In this document: in pieces, positions 35,347 to 44,313 of the stretch
How positions within the stretch are numbered: the stretch's first letter is position 1
Layout of the letters: each line of letters starts with the position of its first letter
Assembly (NCBI RefSeq): GCF_001458295.1
Contig: NZ_CYUD01000010.1
Location: 1-64,000 of the forward strand
Direction: 5' to 3'
Length of the DNA stretch: 64,000 nt
From: Ruegeria denitrificans
Lineage (GTDB): Bacteria > Pseudomonadota > Alphaproteobacteria > Rhodobacterales > Rhodobacteraceae
Translations under genes and position numbers: made by a program
Notes under the pieces: model-generated
Told to the model about the DNA's origin: nothing
The model's database searches: none
The model's input: only the letters and a program-made list of their open reading frames with translations

Positions 35347-35403
35347 GAACCCAAGCAAAGTTTTGCGCTGGCGGCAATGGTGAAGTTAACCGGCGGGCCG
35401 GAA

Positions 35404-37839
35404 TTACTGCCGCATCCGTTCGAACCCCGGATCGTAAGGTGACGGTGAAATAACCGTGGCGCGCACACGGTGACCGCAGGAAACCAACTCCATCTCGGCA
35501 CCAATCTCGGCCAGTTTTGGGTCGACAAACCCATGCGCCAGGTTCAGGCCGGTTCGATGCCCCCAATCGCCCGAGGTGATCGTGCCCACAACCTGCTCGC
35601 CTCGCATCAAGGATGCGCCGGGATGCGCGGGTTGCTGGGTTGCTTCGATCTGCAAGGCAACCAACTTTTTGCGTGGGCCTTCAACCTGTCGTGTCAGCAA
35701 TGCATCTCGCCCGATGAAATCGCCTTTGTCCAGTTTTACAAAACGGTCCAGCCCAGTTTCAAACGGGTCGAATTCGGTGATCAGGTCGGCTTTCCAATGT
35801 AGAAAGCTCTTCTCCATGCGCATGGATTCCACAGCGCGCGCGCCAAACAGCTTCAACCCGTGTGCGTCCCCCGCCTGCTGCAATGCCAAATAGGCCGCAT
35901 AAAGCGAGGCGTTGGGCACGTGTATTTCATAGGCCAGCTCACCCGAAAAACTGACGCCCATAACCGTAGCTGGGGCGATCCCGACGAAACATTCCCGCAC
36001 GCTGAGCCACGGAAACGCCGCAACAGACCAGTCACCACGTGTGCAGGCAGACAGAACATCGCGCGCTTTCGGGCCGGCCAGCACCAAAATGGTCTGATCG
36101 TTGGTCAGGCTGCGCAGTTGCACATCCTCATCCGCCCGCACGTGTTGGGTCAGCCAATCCATGTCGTGAAACTCACTGGCGGCAGCCGAGCCATACCAAA
36201 GACGGTCAGGCCCCCGGTCGCTGGCAGACAGGTTGGCAATTGTCGCCTCGGCCTTGACCATGCCGTGATGGTTTAGCAGGTAGCCCAGCCCCACCCGGCC
36301 CTCGCGCCGTGTGACGGTGCCGCAAAACATCCGGTCCAGAAAGGCGTGCCTATCTGCGCCAGTGATTTCAATCCGATTGAAACCATTCACCTCGGCCAGC
36401 CCGACACCGTTTTGAACATTGACCACTTCAGCTGCCACCAGATCGAAGGTTTCGTCAAAATCGAAACTGAGCGTGGGTGAAAACTCCGCGGAGGGCTTGA
36501 TGTACTCGACCCTTTCCCACCCGTTGACCACCGTGAATTCAGCCCCTTCCGCCGCCATTACAGGAGTCAGAGGTGTCGTCTTGGCCGGTCGTCCGGCTGG
36601 TCGGTGCTCATGCGGGAAGTGAAACCGGAATTCGTTCTGATAATCCTCAATCGCCTTCAGCGCTGTCAGTTCCACATTCGCATGGCCCGTGAACCGGCGC
36701 GGGTCCAGACACCAAGTGTCGTAACATGCCTCGCCGTGCACGATCTGTTGAGCCAGCAGCCAACCATGGCCGCCCCCTTCGCCCAGCCCCGCGCGCAGCC
36801 CGATGATACAGAACGCGTTGCGCTTACCAGGGATCGGCCCGACAAGAGGGGCACCGTCAATGGTATAGGTGATCGGGCCGTTGACGATTGTATGGACCCC
36901 GACCTCCATCAACGCAGGCATCCGAGCAAACGCACCCTCCAGCACGTCCGTCACCCGGTCCAGATCATCCGGGCACAAGGCGTTGACAAAGTTCGGGTCG
37001 ATCCCGTCCATCCCCCAGGTCTTGCAATCCTGCTCATAAAACCCCAGCAGTAGCCCGTTCTTTTCCTGTCGACAGTAATAGTCACTGATCGGACAGCGCA
37101 GCAGCGGCATCCGGTGCCCCGCATCCCGGATGGAGGGGATTTCTTCAGTCAGGAAATACTGATGCTCCATCGACGCAACCGGATGATGAACCCCCATCAT
37201 CGCGCCAACCTCGTTGACCCTGTAGCCACAAGCATTCACGACAATATCGCAATCGATGTCGCCATGTTCTGTATGCACAGTCCAGGTGTCGTCGCCATGC
37301 TGGGTCAAGGCGGTAACGGGGGTGTTACGATAAACCTCGGCCCCGGCTTTGCGCGCCCGGCGCGCCAGCGCCTGACATAGCTGGGCCGGGTCGATATCGC
37401 CATCCATCGGGTCCCACAGCCCGCCGATCAGGTTCTCGGTCGAGATCAACGGGTGGCGGCGGGCGCATTCCTCGGCGTCGATCACCTCAAATTCTACATC
37501 CATACCAAGGGCCATCGACGTGAAATGGTGGTAGCCCTGCATCTGCGCCTCGGTGTTTGCAAGACGGATGCCGCCATCACCGTGGTGGTAGTTGATCGGA
37601 TAATCCGGGTCCTCGGCCAATTCCTTATACAGCCGGATCGAATGTGATTTCAGTCCAACCATTGTCTGGTTCATGCCGAAATTTGTCACCTGCGCGGCCG
37701 AGTGCCATGTCGTGCCCGAGGTCAGTTCGTTGCGCTCGACCAAAACCACGTCCGTCCAACCCTCTTGCGTCAGGTGGTACAGCGTTGAACATCCGGCGAT
37801 CCCGCCGCCGATGACAACGACCTTGGTGCGCGACTTCAT
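35404..37839 (-). CDS. FAD-GcvT demethylase (dimethylglycine/sarcosine dehydrogenase family)
   Basis: This 811-residue protein has an N-terminal FAD oxidoreductase domain (VVVIGGGIAGCSTLYHLTQ; the TSGTTWHSAAQ segment holds the histidine that carries FAD covalently in this family) and a C-terminal folate-binding GcvT region from about residue 430, with LFGARAVESMRMEKSFLHW near the end. Such enzymes oxidise an N-methyl group and pass the one-carbon unit to tetrahydrofolate. ATG 37839 has GGGAG upstream; a longer frame would enter the promoter region. It is divergent from the MttB-like gene. The substrate clade is not resolved from sequence alone. Confidence 0.85.
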   Translation of the reverse strand: MKSRTKVVVIGGGIAGCSTLYHLTQEGWTDVVLVERNELTSGTTWHSAAQVTNFGMNQTMVGLKSHSIRLYKELAEDPDYPINYHHGDGGIRLANTEAQMQGYHHFTSMALGMDVEFEVIDAEECARRHPLISTENLIGGLWDPMDGDIDPAQLCQALARRARKAGAEVYRNTPVTALTQHGDDTWTVHTEHGDIDCDIVVNACGYRVNEVGAMMGVHHPVASMEHQYFLTEEIPSIRDAGHRMPLLRCPISDYYCRQEKNGLLLGFYEQDCKTWGMDGIDPNFVNALCPDDLDRVTDVLEGAFARMPALMEVGVHTIVNGPITYTIDGAPLVGPIPGKRNAFCIIGLRAGLGEGGGHGWLLAQQIVHGEACYDTWCLDPRRFTGHANVELTALKAIEDYQNEFRFHFPHEHRPAGRPAKTTPLTPVMAAEGAEFTVVNGWERVEYIKPSAEFSPTLSFDFDETFDLVAAEVVNVQNGVGLAEVNGFNRIEITGADRHAFLDRMFCGTVTRREGRVGLGYLLNHHGMVKAEATIANLSASDRGPDRLWYGSAAASEFHDMDWLTQHVRADEDVQLRSLTNDQTILVLAGPKARDVLSACTRGDWSVAAFPWLSVRECFVGIAPATVMGVSFSGELAYEIHVPNASLYAAYLALQQAGDAHGLKLFGARAVESMRMEKSFLHWKADLITEFDPFETGLDRFVKLDKGDFIGRDALLTRQVEGPRKKLVALQIEATQQPAHPGASLMRGEQVVGTITSGDWGHRTGLNLAHGFVDPKLAEIGAEMELVSCGHRVRATVISPSPYDPGFERMRQ

Positions 37840-37916
37840 GGCTCTGCTCCCTCTTGTCCCCGACAAGTCTTGCGGAAAAAATGGCTGGGCCGACAACAAG
37901 GGCATCAACTGTATTG

Positions 37917-37929
37917 AAAAATCGAAACT
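37917..37929. promoter_or_regulatory. AGTTTCGATTTTT word in the FAD-GcvT/mttB divergent promoter
   Basis: Read on the minus strand, bases 37929 to 37917 are AGTTTCGATTTTT. The same word with one T-to-C change occurs at 45477-45489 ahead of the betaine transporter, and the LysR promoter has TGTTTCGATTTCT. A shared regulator binding site is the likely reading. Confidence 0.5.
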
Positions 37930-38021
37930 GCGATTGAGGATTTTGAAATTCGCAATTCCCCTTTGCCGTAGACTGGATTTGCCGATTAGGGTTTCCGAAA
38001 GACGTGCGGGAAAGGAAAGGG

Positions 38022-39542
38022 ATGTCCTCGGAAGGTGCCAAACGAAGCGGTCGGCGGGCCCGGCATGCCCAGCGCGCGGCCAAGCCTGTGATCGATCCCT
38101 GCCCGCCCGGTCAAAAGGGCGGCGCGTTCAAGCCATTGACGCAGCCCGAGATCACACAAATCTACGACACCGCCCTGCGCCTGCTGGAAACATTGGGCAT
38201 GGGCGAGGTGCCGGACCGGCTGGCCGCTGATCTAAAAGCGTCTGGCGCGCAACCGGGTGAACAGGGTCGGCTGGTGTTCCCACGTGAAATGGTAGAGCGC
38301 GTGATCCAGAGCGCTGCCAAGACATTCACCTTCCACGGTCGCGACGAAACCCGGTCCATTGAGGTTGGCGGCGACCGCGTGTTCTTTGGCACGGGGGGGG
38401 CCGCCGTACAGACGTTGGACATGGAAACCGGCCTGTACCGCCCGTCGACATTGGCCGATCTGAGCGACTTCGCACGATTGCAGGACACATTAGCCAATGT
38501 CAGTTGGTTCACTCGCTGCTGTGTGGCGACCGACCTGCCGGATGTACGTGATCTGGATGTCAACACGGTCTATGCGCTGGTGCGCAACACGACCAAACCA
38601 GTGGCAACCTCATTCACGGTGGCCGAGAATGTCGCCCCGATTGTCGAGATGTTGGATATCGTGGCCGGGGGCTCGGGTGAATTCGCCAAACGCCCCTTTC
38701 TGAAGGCCCATATCAGTCCGGTAATTTCTCCGCTGCGTTATGGCGAAGATGCCGTGGACGTAGTCTATGAATGTATCGCCAACAACATCCCCATGTCCTG
38801 CATCACCGCAGCACAAGCGGGTGCAACGGCCCCGGCAACACTCGCGGGCTTTCTGGCGCAATCGCTGGCCGAGACATTGGCCAGCCTGGTCATGGTCAAC
38901 GCAATCCAGCCCGGCTTTCCGATGGTGTTTTCCAACTGGCCCTTCATCGTTGATCTGCGCACCGGTTCATTTGCCGGAGGCAGCGGTGAAACCGCCATCC
39001 TGAACGCCGCCTCGGCGCAGATCACCAACTGGTTGGGTCTGCCCTCGGGCGTGGCGGCATCGATGGCCGACGCCAAGGCCATCGATGCACAATACGGTGC
39101 GGAAAAAGGGATCACATCACTGGCCGCCGCACTGGCCGGGGGCAACCTGATCTATGAAAGTTCGGGCATGACCGCCTCACTGCTGGGTGTCAGTTTCGAG
39201 GCGTTTGTTCTGGACAACGAAATGCATTCGCACACCTACCGGGTGCTGCGTGGAATCGAAGTGACCGAGGACAATCTGGGCTTCGACGCGATTTGCCATT
39301 CGGTTTTGGGGGACGGCCATTTTCTGGGCAGTTCACATACGTATGCTGCGATGGAGCGGGATTACTTCTACCCGGACCTGGCCGATAGAAACGAGCCACG
39401 CACGTGGCAGGAAGAAGGTGCGCCAGACGCCTGGTCGGCGGCGCGCGAAAAGGCCAAAGAGGTGCTGGCCACGCATCATCCACAGTATCTGACCGACGCG
39501 CAGGATGCAGAAATCCGCAAACGCTTTCGCATTCTGATCTGA
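38022..39542 (+). CDS. MttB-family methyltransferase without pyrrolysine
   Basis: This 506-residue protein belongs to the trimethylamine methyltransferase (MttB) superfamily. Visible family features are VFFGTGGAAVQTLDMETG, VATSFTVAENVAPIVEMLDI, AGATAPATLAGFLAQSLAETLA and a C-terminal HLGSSH-like GHFLGSSHTYAAMERDYFYPDL. The frame contains no in-frame TAG, so it is a non-pyrrolysine member; characterised relatives demethylate glycine betaine or related quaternary amines onto a corrinoid protein. ATG 38022 follows AGGAAAGG. No corrinoid protein gene is next to it, so the methyl acceptor is unknown. It heads an operon with a ureohydrolase. Confidence 0.87.
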   Translation: MSSEGAKRSGRRARHAQRAAKPVIDPCPPGQKGGAFKPLTQPEITQIYDTALRLLETLGMGEVPDRLAADLKASGAQPGEQGRLVFPREMVERVIQSAAKTFTFHGRDETRSIEVGGDRVFFGTGGAAVQTLDMETGLYRPSTLADLSDFARLQDTLANVSWFTRCCVATDLPDVRDLDVNTVYALVRNTTKPVATSFTVAENVAPIVEMLDIVAGGSGEFAKRPFLKAHISPVISPLRYGEDAVDVVYECIANNIPMSCITAAQAGATAPATLAGFLAQSLAETLASLVMVNAIQPGFPMVFSNWPFIVDLRTGSFAGGSGETAILNAASAQITNWLGLPSGVAASMADAKAIDAQYGAEKGITSLAAALAGGNLIYESSGMTASLLGVSFEAFVLDNEMHSHTYRVLRGIEVTEDNLGFDAICHSVLGDGHFLGSSHTYAAMERDYFYPDLADRNEPRTWQEEGAPDAWSAAREKAKEVLATHHPQYLTDAQDAEIRKRFRILI

Positions 39543-39614
39543 ACGCGTCAGCCCATTTCCAACCGACAATTCTGCCGCTAGGCTCGCCCGCAACCGACAG
39601 AAAATGGGGACCTC

Positions 39615-40586
39615 ATGACCAATTCGTTTTTTCAGCCCGTCTCGGCGATGGAGCTTGCCCGGTTCGCCGGCATTCCCACCTTCATGCGGCTGCCCAGCAT
39701 GGCACTGGACCACGACCGCATTGCCGAGGTTGAACTGGGTCTTATCGGCATTCCCTGGGATGGCGGCACCACCAACCGCCCCGGCGCGCGGCACGGGCCA
39801 CGTCAGCTGCGGGATTTCTCGACCATGATCCGTGCGATGAACCCGGTCACCGGGGTCGCGCCCTTCTCGCTAGTCAATTGTGCCGATCTGGGCGACGTCG
39901 CGCCGAACCCAGTAGATATCGGGGATACGTTGGAGCGGGTGACAGCGTTTTATGCGGACATTCACGACCGCGGCATCGCCCCCCTGACCGCCGGAGGGGA
40001 TCACCTGACCACCCTGCCCGTCCTGCGTGCGCTGGCGAAATCCGGCCCGCTTGGCCTGATCCAGTTCGACAGCCATACCGATCTGTTCGATACCTATTTC
40101 GGTGGCCACAAATTCACCCACGGCACCCCCTTCCGCCGCGCGGTCGAAGAAGGGTTGGTTGATCCGAAACGCTTTGTTCAGGTCGGCATTCGTGGCACCG
40201 CCTATAACACGGAAGACATCGAATGGGGCGAGGCCCAGGGTATCCGCATCATCCGCATCGAGGAGCTATTCGACCGCGGCATCGACGACGTCCTGGCCGA
40301 GGTGCGCAGCATTGTCGGAACGGCACCAACCTATTGCACCTACGACATAGACTTCGTCGACCCGACCTATGCGCCCGGCACCGGCACTCCTGAAATCGGC
40401 GGGCCGAATAGTTTTCAGGCGCAACAGGTCATTCGCAAAATGGCTGGCGTCAATCTGGTCGGCGCCGATCTGGTCGAGGTCGCGCCGCCCTTCGATCCCG
40501 AAGGCGGCACGGCTTGGCTTGGTATTTCGCTGATGTTCGAACTGCTCTGCGTTCTGGCGCAGGCGGTGGACGCGCGGCGGTCCTAG
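39615..40586 (+). CDS. Ureohydrolase (agmatinase/arginase superfamily) 1
   Basis: This 323-residue protein has the binuclear manganese site of the superfamily: TAGGDHLTTLP, IQFDSHTDLF and TYDIDFVDPTYAPGTGTPEIGG. These enzymes split a guanidino compound into urea and an amine. The substrate is open: agmatinase, guanidinobutyrase and guanidinopropionase share these motifs. It follows the MttB-like gene by 72 bases on the same strand. Its stop is interleaved with that of the convergent second ureohydrolase in one CTAG. Confidence 0.88.
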   Translation: MTNSFFQPVSAMELARFAGIPTFMRLPSMALDHDRIAEVELGLIGIPWDGGTTNRPGARHGPRQLRDFSTMIRAMNPVTGVAPFSLVNCADLGDVAPNPVDIGDTLERVTAFYADIHDRGIAPLTAGGDHLTTLPVLRALAKSGPLGLIQFDSHTDLFDTYFGGHKFTHGTPFRRAVEEGLVDPKRFVQVGIRGTAYNTEDIEWGEAQGIRIIRIEELFDRGIDDVLAEVRSIVGTAPTYCTYDIDFVDPTYAPGTGTPEIGGPNSFQAQQVIRKMAGVNLVGADLVEVAPPFDPEGGTAWLGISLMFELLCVLAQAVDARRS

Positions 40587-41563
40587 GCCCCGCTCACGTT
40601 CTCAGCGATCATCGAGATCATCTCGAACATCACCGCTGCTGCTGTCAGGGCGGTGATGTTGTTGGGGCTGTCCTTGGTGGGCATCATGCAGACGATGTCT
40701 CCGCCCACAATATTTAACCCGCGCGCGGCGTGCAGAATGCCGACGGCTTCATCAATGTCGAACCCCTTCTCGCCGGGTTCCAGATTGGACACGGCAGGTG
40801 CAACCGTCGGGTCGAGGCAATCCAGATCGAAGGTGATATAGACCGGGCGATCCCCCAGCACCTCTTTGGTCTGCGCCACCACATCTGCAAGACCGCGTTG
40901 GCGGAATTCGCGCATGGTGAGGATGTTATAGCCATAGTCGTATGAGGGCTGCAGCCAGTCCAGACTGCGAGGATGGCCACGAAGACCGATCTGCATAGAC
41001 CGGGTCGGGTCGACCTGTCCCTGATCGGCCAGATAAGCCCCCCAATGCGCTGCCGACTTCTTGGCACCCAGAAAGTGATCGACCTTGGTGAACACATCCG
41101 TATGGGCGTCCAGATGCAGAAAGCTGATCGGTTCACCGCCCGCCAGCTTGCCCCGGCCCAGCGCCTGCACGATCCCACCTGTTATGGAATGGTCGCCTCC
41201 GACCGAAACCGGCCGAGCGCCTGCCGCGTCGATATCCTTGTAAAACTTGGTGATGCGCTCGATACAGTCTTCATTGTCATTGGCCTTCGGGAATGGCACG
41301 TCGCCCACATCAGCAATGCGCACACTGTTCCACGGGTCGATCCCGAACAGTGAATGCACCCGGCGCTGCACGGCCGAGACATGGCGCAACGCGCGCGGGC
41401 CAAGATGCTGATCCCGCTCGGTCGTGCCATTGCCAGTGGAATGAGGTACGCCGGCCAGCGCGATATCCTGCCCTTCGGGCCCGACATTCGGGCAGCGGAA
41501 CAGGGTGGGCACCCCCCACCAGTAAAGGTTTTCCATCATGGATTGTTCATAACGGTCGGTCAT
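40583..41563 (-). CDS. Ureohydrolase (agmatinase/arginase superfamily) 2
   Basis: This 326-residue protein also keeps all metal motifs: SVGGDHSITGGI, FLHLDAHTDVF and ITFDLDCLDPTVAP. It is a distant relative of the preceding ureohydrolase rather than a recent duplicate, so two different guanidino substrates, or a hetero-oligomer, are possible. It is downstream of the betaine transporter operon but separated from it by a strong terminator, so it probably has its own promoter or depends on read-through. Confidence 0.88.
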   Translation of the reverse strand: MTDRYEQSMMENLYWWGVPTLFRCPNVGPEGQDIALAGVPHSTGNGTTERDQHLGPRALRHVSAVQRRVHSLFGIDPWNSVRIADVGDVPFPKANDNEDCIERITKFYKDIDAAGARPVSVGGDHSITGGIVQALGRGKLAGGEPISFLHLDAHTDVFTKVDHFLGAKKSAAHWGAYLADQGQVDPTRSMQIGLRGHPRSLDWLQPSYDYGYNILTMREFRQRGLADVVAQTKEVLGDRPVYITFDLDCLDPTVAPAVSNLEPGEKGFDIDEAVGILHAARGLNIVGGDIVCMMPTKDSPNNITALTAAAVMFEMISMIAENVSGA

Positions 41564-41586
41564 TGTTTTCCCCGATAAAAGAAAAA

Positions 41587-41609
41587 CGCCCCCGGCGGTA
41601 CCGGGGGCG
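41587..41609 (-). terminator. Intrinsic terminator of the betaine transporter operon
   Basis: CGCCCCCGG (41587-41595) and CCGGGGGCG (41601-41609) form a perfect 9-bp stem with a CGGTA loop. On the minus strand it is followed by TTTTTCTTTTAT, a good U-tract; on the plus strand by GGTTTGTTT. It ends the transporter operon before the second ureohydrolase gene. Confidence 0.88.
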
Positions 41610-41616
41610 GGTTTGT

Positions 41617-43206
41617 TTAGAGTTTCTCGTCTTCTCGCCGGAAGGCCCCTTGCACGATCCGGTCCATGACCATGGCCAGGAACAGGATTGCAAAGCCGCC
41701 CAGCAGGCCCGGGCCTTTGGCGGCGTATTGCAGCGCCTCAAGGATTTCCTTGCCCAGACCACCGCCGCCGATCAGCGAAATGATCACCACCATCGACAGA
41801 CACATCAGGATGGTCTGGTTGACCCCGGTCATGATCGACGGCAAAGCCAGCGGGATTTCCACATCTTTCAGCAACTGCCACTTGGACGCGCCAAAGGCGA
41901 CGGCTGCTTCTTTGATGCTGTCAGGAACTCCGCGCATCCCCAATGCGGTCAGGCGGATCACCGGCGGCATGCCAAAGATGATCGTGGCCAGAATGCCCGG
42001 CGGGTTGCCGGTGCCAAAGAAGGCGATGATCGGGATCAGATAAACGAAGGCTGGAAGCGTCTGCATCAAGTCAAGCACAGGCTCCGCCGCGCGATAGGCA
42101 CGCTTGGACTTTCCGAACCAGATGCCCAGCGGGATGCCGAACACAACACACAGCAGCACTGCGGCTCCAACCAGAGCGACCGTTTCCATCGCCACATCCC
42201 AGTAGCCCAGCAAAGCGATATAGGCCAACGAAGACGCGGTGAAGATCGCCACACGCGGCCCCGCCGCACGCCATGCCGTCACACAGATGACCAGCATCAC
42301 AACCGGCCACGGAGATCCGATCAGCGCAATAGTCAGCGCATCCAGAACGGTGCGAACCCCGCTGACAATCCCGTCAAAGACATCGCCCCCCGCAGCGGCG
42401 GCGGCATCGATCTGCGCCTCCATCCAACTGGCCAGATTTGAGAACAACGTTCCCTCGCCCGGACCCAGAATCATCTCGGAAACCTGATCCTCGGGAAAGG
42501 CGTCCAGCAAGGGCAACGATGCATTCACCGTGAACTTATAGACGATCAATGGCGCAATCGCCGCCACCAAAACAGCGCCCATCACCGTGTTGCGTGTTGA
42601 CCGGCCACTTTCCGTACTGGACGGGTCAGTCCGCCAATTCGAGTACTGCTTTTCATAAACGCGGTCCGCGTAAAACCCCTGCACCAGTTTGAATACAAGC
42701 AGCATCAGCAGGCCCGTGATCATGATACCCACCGCCTCGGATTGTGCAGCGGCGGCCTTTTCGAAACTTGAATCGGCGGCCTTCTGGATATTTTCCGCCA
42801 GTTTGGTGAAACGGTCTATGTCGGCCTTTTCCGTGGCTTCCCCAGCGCGTTCCAGCAGCTCGTTCGCTCGGGCTTGCTGACGTTCCGCCCGTTCGGCCAT
42901 ATCAGCCCCGGGGTTGCCCCAGGCACCACGCCCGATCTGAACCCACGCGATGATTTCCAGGATCAGGAAAGTCCAGAACATGCCCCAGATCGCCCGCGAC
43001 GCTGACCAGAACGGTCCCAACACCGCAGCCCACAGGTTGAACGTGTTCGGAACCGGGCTGGTCGCATCATGGATTTTGTGGAACGCATTGACGTAGTAAT
43101 CGCCATTCGGTCCGGCAAATTCGTGAATGGACTGGTCCAGTGCCTCGCGGTCGACCTCGATATCAGAGGCGGCCGTTACTTTGACTTCTGTGGTTGCATC
43201 AGTCAT
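41617..43206 (-). CDS. Betaine/proline-type ABC transporter permease with extended N-terminus
   Basis: This 529-residue protein has a C-terminal ProW/OpuAB-type permease domain (about residues 310-525) with GIPLGIWFGKSKRAYRAAEP, LMQTLPAFVYLIPIIAFFG and the coupling loop EAAVAFGASKWQLLKDVEIPLALP. The first 300 residues are an added module with several hydrophobic segments and a charged, probably coiled-coil stretch around residues 105-150 (for example ERQQARANELLERAGEATEK). It overlaps the ATPase gene by 8 bases. Most ProW proteins are much shorter at this end. Confidence 0.88.
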   Translation of the reverse strand: MTDATTEVKVTAASDIEVDREALDQSIHEFAGPNGDYYVNAFHKIHDATSPVPNTFNLWAAVLGPFWSASRAIWGMFWTFLILEIIAWVQIGRGAWGNPGADMAERAERQQARANELLERAGEATEKADIDRFTKLAENIQKAADSSFEKAAAAQSEAVGIMITGLLMLLVFKLVQGFYADRVYEKQYSNWRTDPSSTESGRSTRNTVMGAVLVAAIAPLIVYKFTVNASLPLLDAFPEDQVSEMILGPGEGTLFSNLASWMEAQIDAAAAAGGDVFDGIVSGVRTVLDALTIALIGSPWPVVMLVICVTAWRAAGPRVAIFTASSLAYIALLGYWDVAMETVALVGAAVLLCVVFGIPLGIWFGKSKRAYRAAEPVLDLMQTLPAFVYLIPIIAFFGTGNPPGILATIIFGMPPVIRLTALGMRGVPDSIKEAAVAFGASKWQLLKDVEIPLALPSIMTGVNQTILMCLSMVVIISLIGGGGLGKEILEALQYAAKGPGLLGGFAILFLAMVMDRIVQGAFRREDEKL

Positions 43207-44236
43207 TTTTGCCCCCCTGAATTCCGCGCAGCAGGCGTGGTTTGGTCACAACGCCCACATCGGCCCCAGCATCCGTAATGATCACCGGCATATCCGTATT
43301 GACCGCCAAATCGATCAACTGATCCAGATCGGCCCCTTCATCGGCGCGCGGTGCGCCCTCGGTCGGGCCTGTATAGCTGTCCATCGGCTCCATGATCGAA
43401 TGCGCCTTGACCAGCTTGAGTTTCGAGATGCCCTGCACAAACTCGCGCACATAGTCGTCGGCGGGGTTCATGACGATGTCTTCCGGCGTGCCGATCTGAA
43501 CGATTACGCCGTCTTTCATGATCGCAATCCGGTGGCCGATGCGAATGGCTTCGTCCAGATCGTGGGTGATGAACAACGTCGTTTTCTGCAACTGCGCCAC
43601 CAGAGCCTTGAACTGATCCTGCAATTGCAGGCGGATCAGCGGATCAAGCGCCGAAAACGGTTCGTCCATCAGCAGAATTTCCGGATCAGAGGCCAGCGCC
43701 CGGGCAATCCCCACCCGCTGTTGCATACCGCCCGAAAGCTCCTTGGGCAGGCGATCCTCGTACCCGGTCAGGTCCACCAAACCCAGCGCGTGGTCGGACA
43801 CCGCCCAACGTTTTGACTTTGAAACCTTTCGGATTTCCAGCGGATAGGCCACGTTATCGCGCACCGAACGGTGTGGCATCAGCGCCATATGCTGGAACAC
43901 CATCCCGATCTGCTGTGCCCGAATGCGTCGCAGTTCGTTTTCGGAAATCTTGGACACATCGTGCCCCAGAATCTCGATCTTGCCCGAGGTCGGTTCGATC
44001 AGGCGGTTCACGTGCCGCACCAGCGTCGACTTGCCCGAGCCCGACAGGCCCATGATGCAGAAAATCTCACCCCGAGGCACTTCGAAGGTGGCTCCCTGCA
44101 CACCCACGACACAATTGTATCTCTCCAGAACTTCGGGCTTTCCAATGCCCTCGTTCCGCACTGCGGTCATGGCTTCTTCGGCCCGTGCGCCAAAGATCTT
44201 CCAGACATCCGTCAGTTTTACGACTGTTTCTGTCAT
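43199..44236 (-). CDS. Betaine/proline-type ABC transporter ATP-binding protein
   Basis: This 345-residue protein of the ProV/OpuAA type has Walker A GLSGSGKST, signature LSGGMQQRVGIARAL and Walker B ILLMDEPFSALDP, with the ProV-typical TTLFITHDLDEAIRIGHRIAIMKDG. The C-terminal 60 residues (ITDAGADVGVVTKPRLL) look like a single CBS-type element, as in osmoregulated family members. Confidence 0.92.
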   Translation of the reverse strand: MTETVVKLTDVWKIFGARAEEAMTAVRNEGIGKPEVLERYNCVVGVQGATFEVPRGEIFCIMGLSGSGKSTLVRHVNRLIEPTSGKIEILGHDVSKISENELRRIRAQQIGMVFQHMALMPHRSVRDNVAYPLEIRKVSKSKRWAVSDHALGLVDLTGYEDRLPKELSGGMQQRVGIARALASDPEILLMDEPFSALDPLIRLQLQDQFKALVAQLQKTTLFITHDLDEAIRIGHRIAIMKDGVIVQIGTPEDIVMNPADDYVREFVQGISKLKLVKAHSIMEPMDSYTGPTEGAPRADEGADLDQLIDLAVNTDMPVIITDAGADVGVVTKPRLLRGIQGGKND

Positions 44237-44256
44237 TTTTGTCCCTTCGATGCAGA

Positions 44257-44286
44257 ACAGGCCGCCGGACTTCTCCGGCGGCCTGT
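44257..44286 (-). terminator. 13-bp perfect stem-loop between the binding-protein and ATPase genes
   Basis: Bases 44257-44269 pair perfectly with 44274-44286 around a four-base loop. No T-run follows on the minus strand, so it more likely protects the 3' end of the binding-protein message or attenuates the downstream genes. The LIV operon has an analogous stem at 19028-19058. Confidence 0.65.
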
Positions 44287-44313
44287 CCGAGTTTCAGCCC
44301 TAACTGACGTCAA

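Noticed and set aside
38022..39542. Pyrrolysine in the MttB-family protein
   Set aside because: The frame has no in-frame TAG before its TGA stop, and no pyl genes are in the window.
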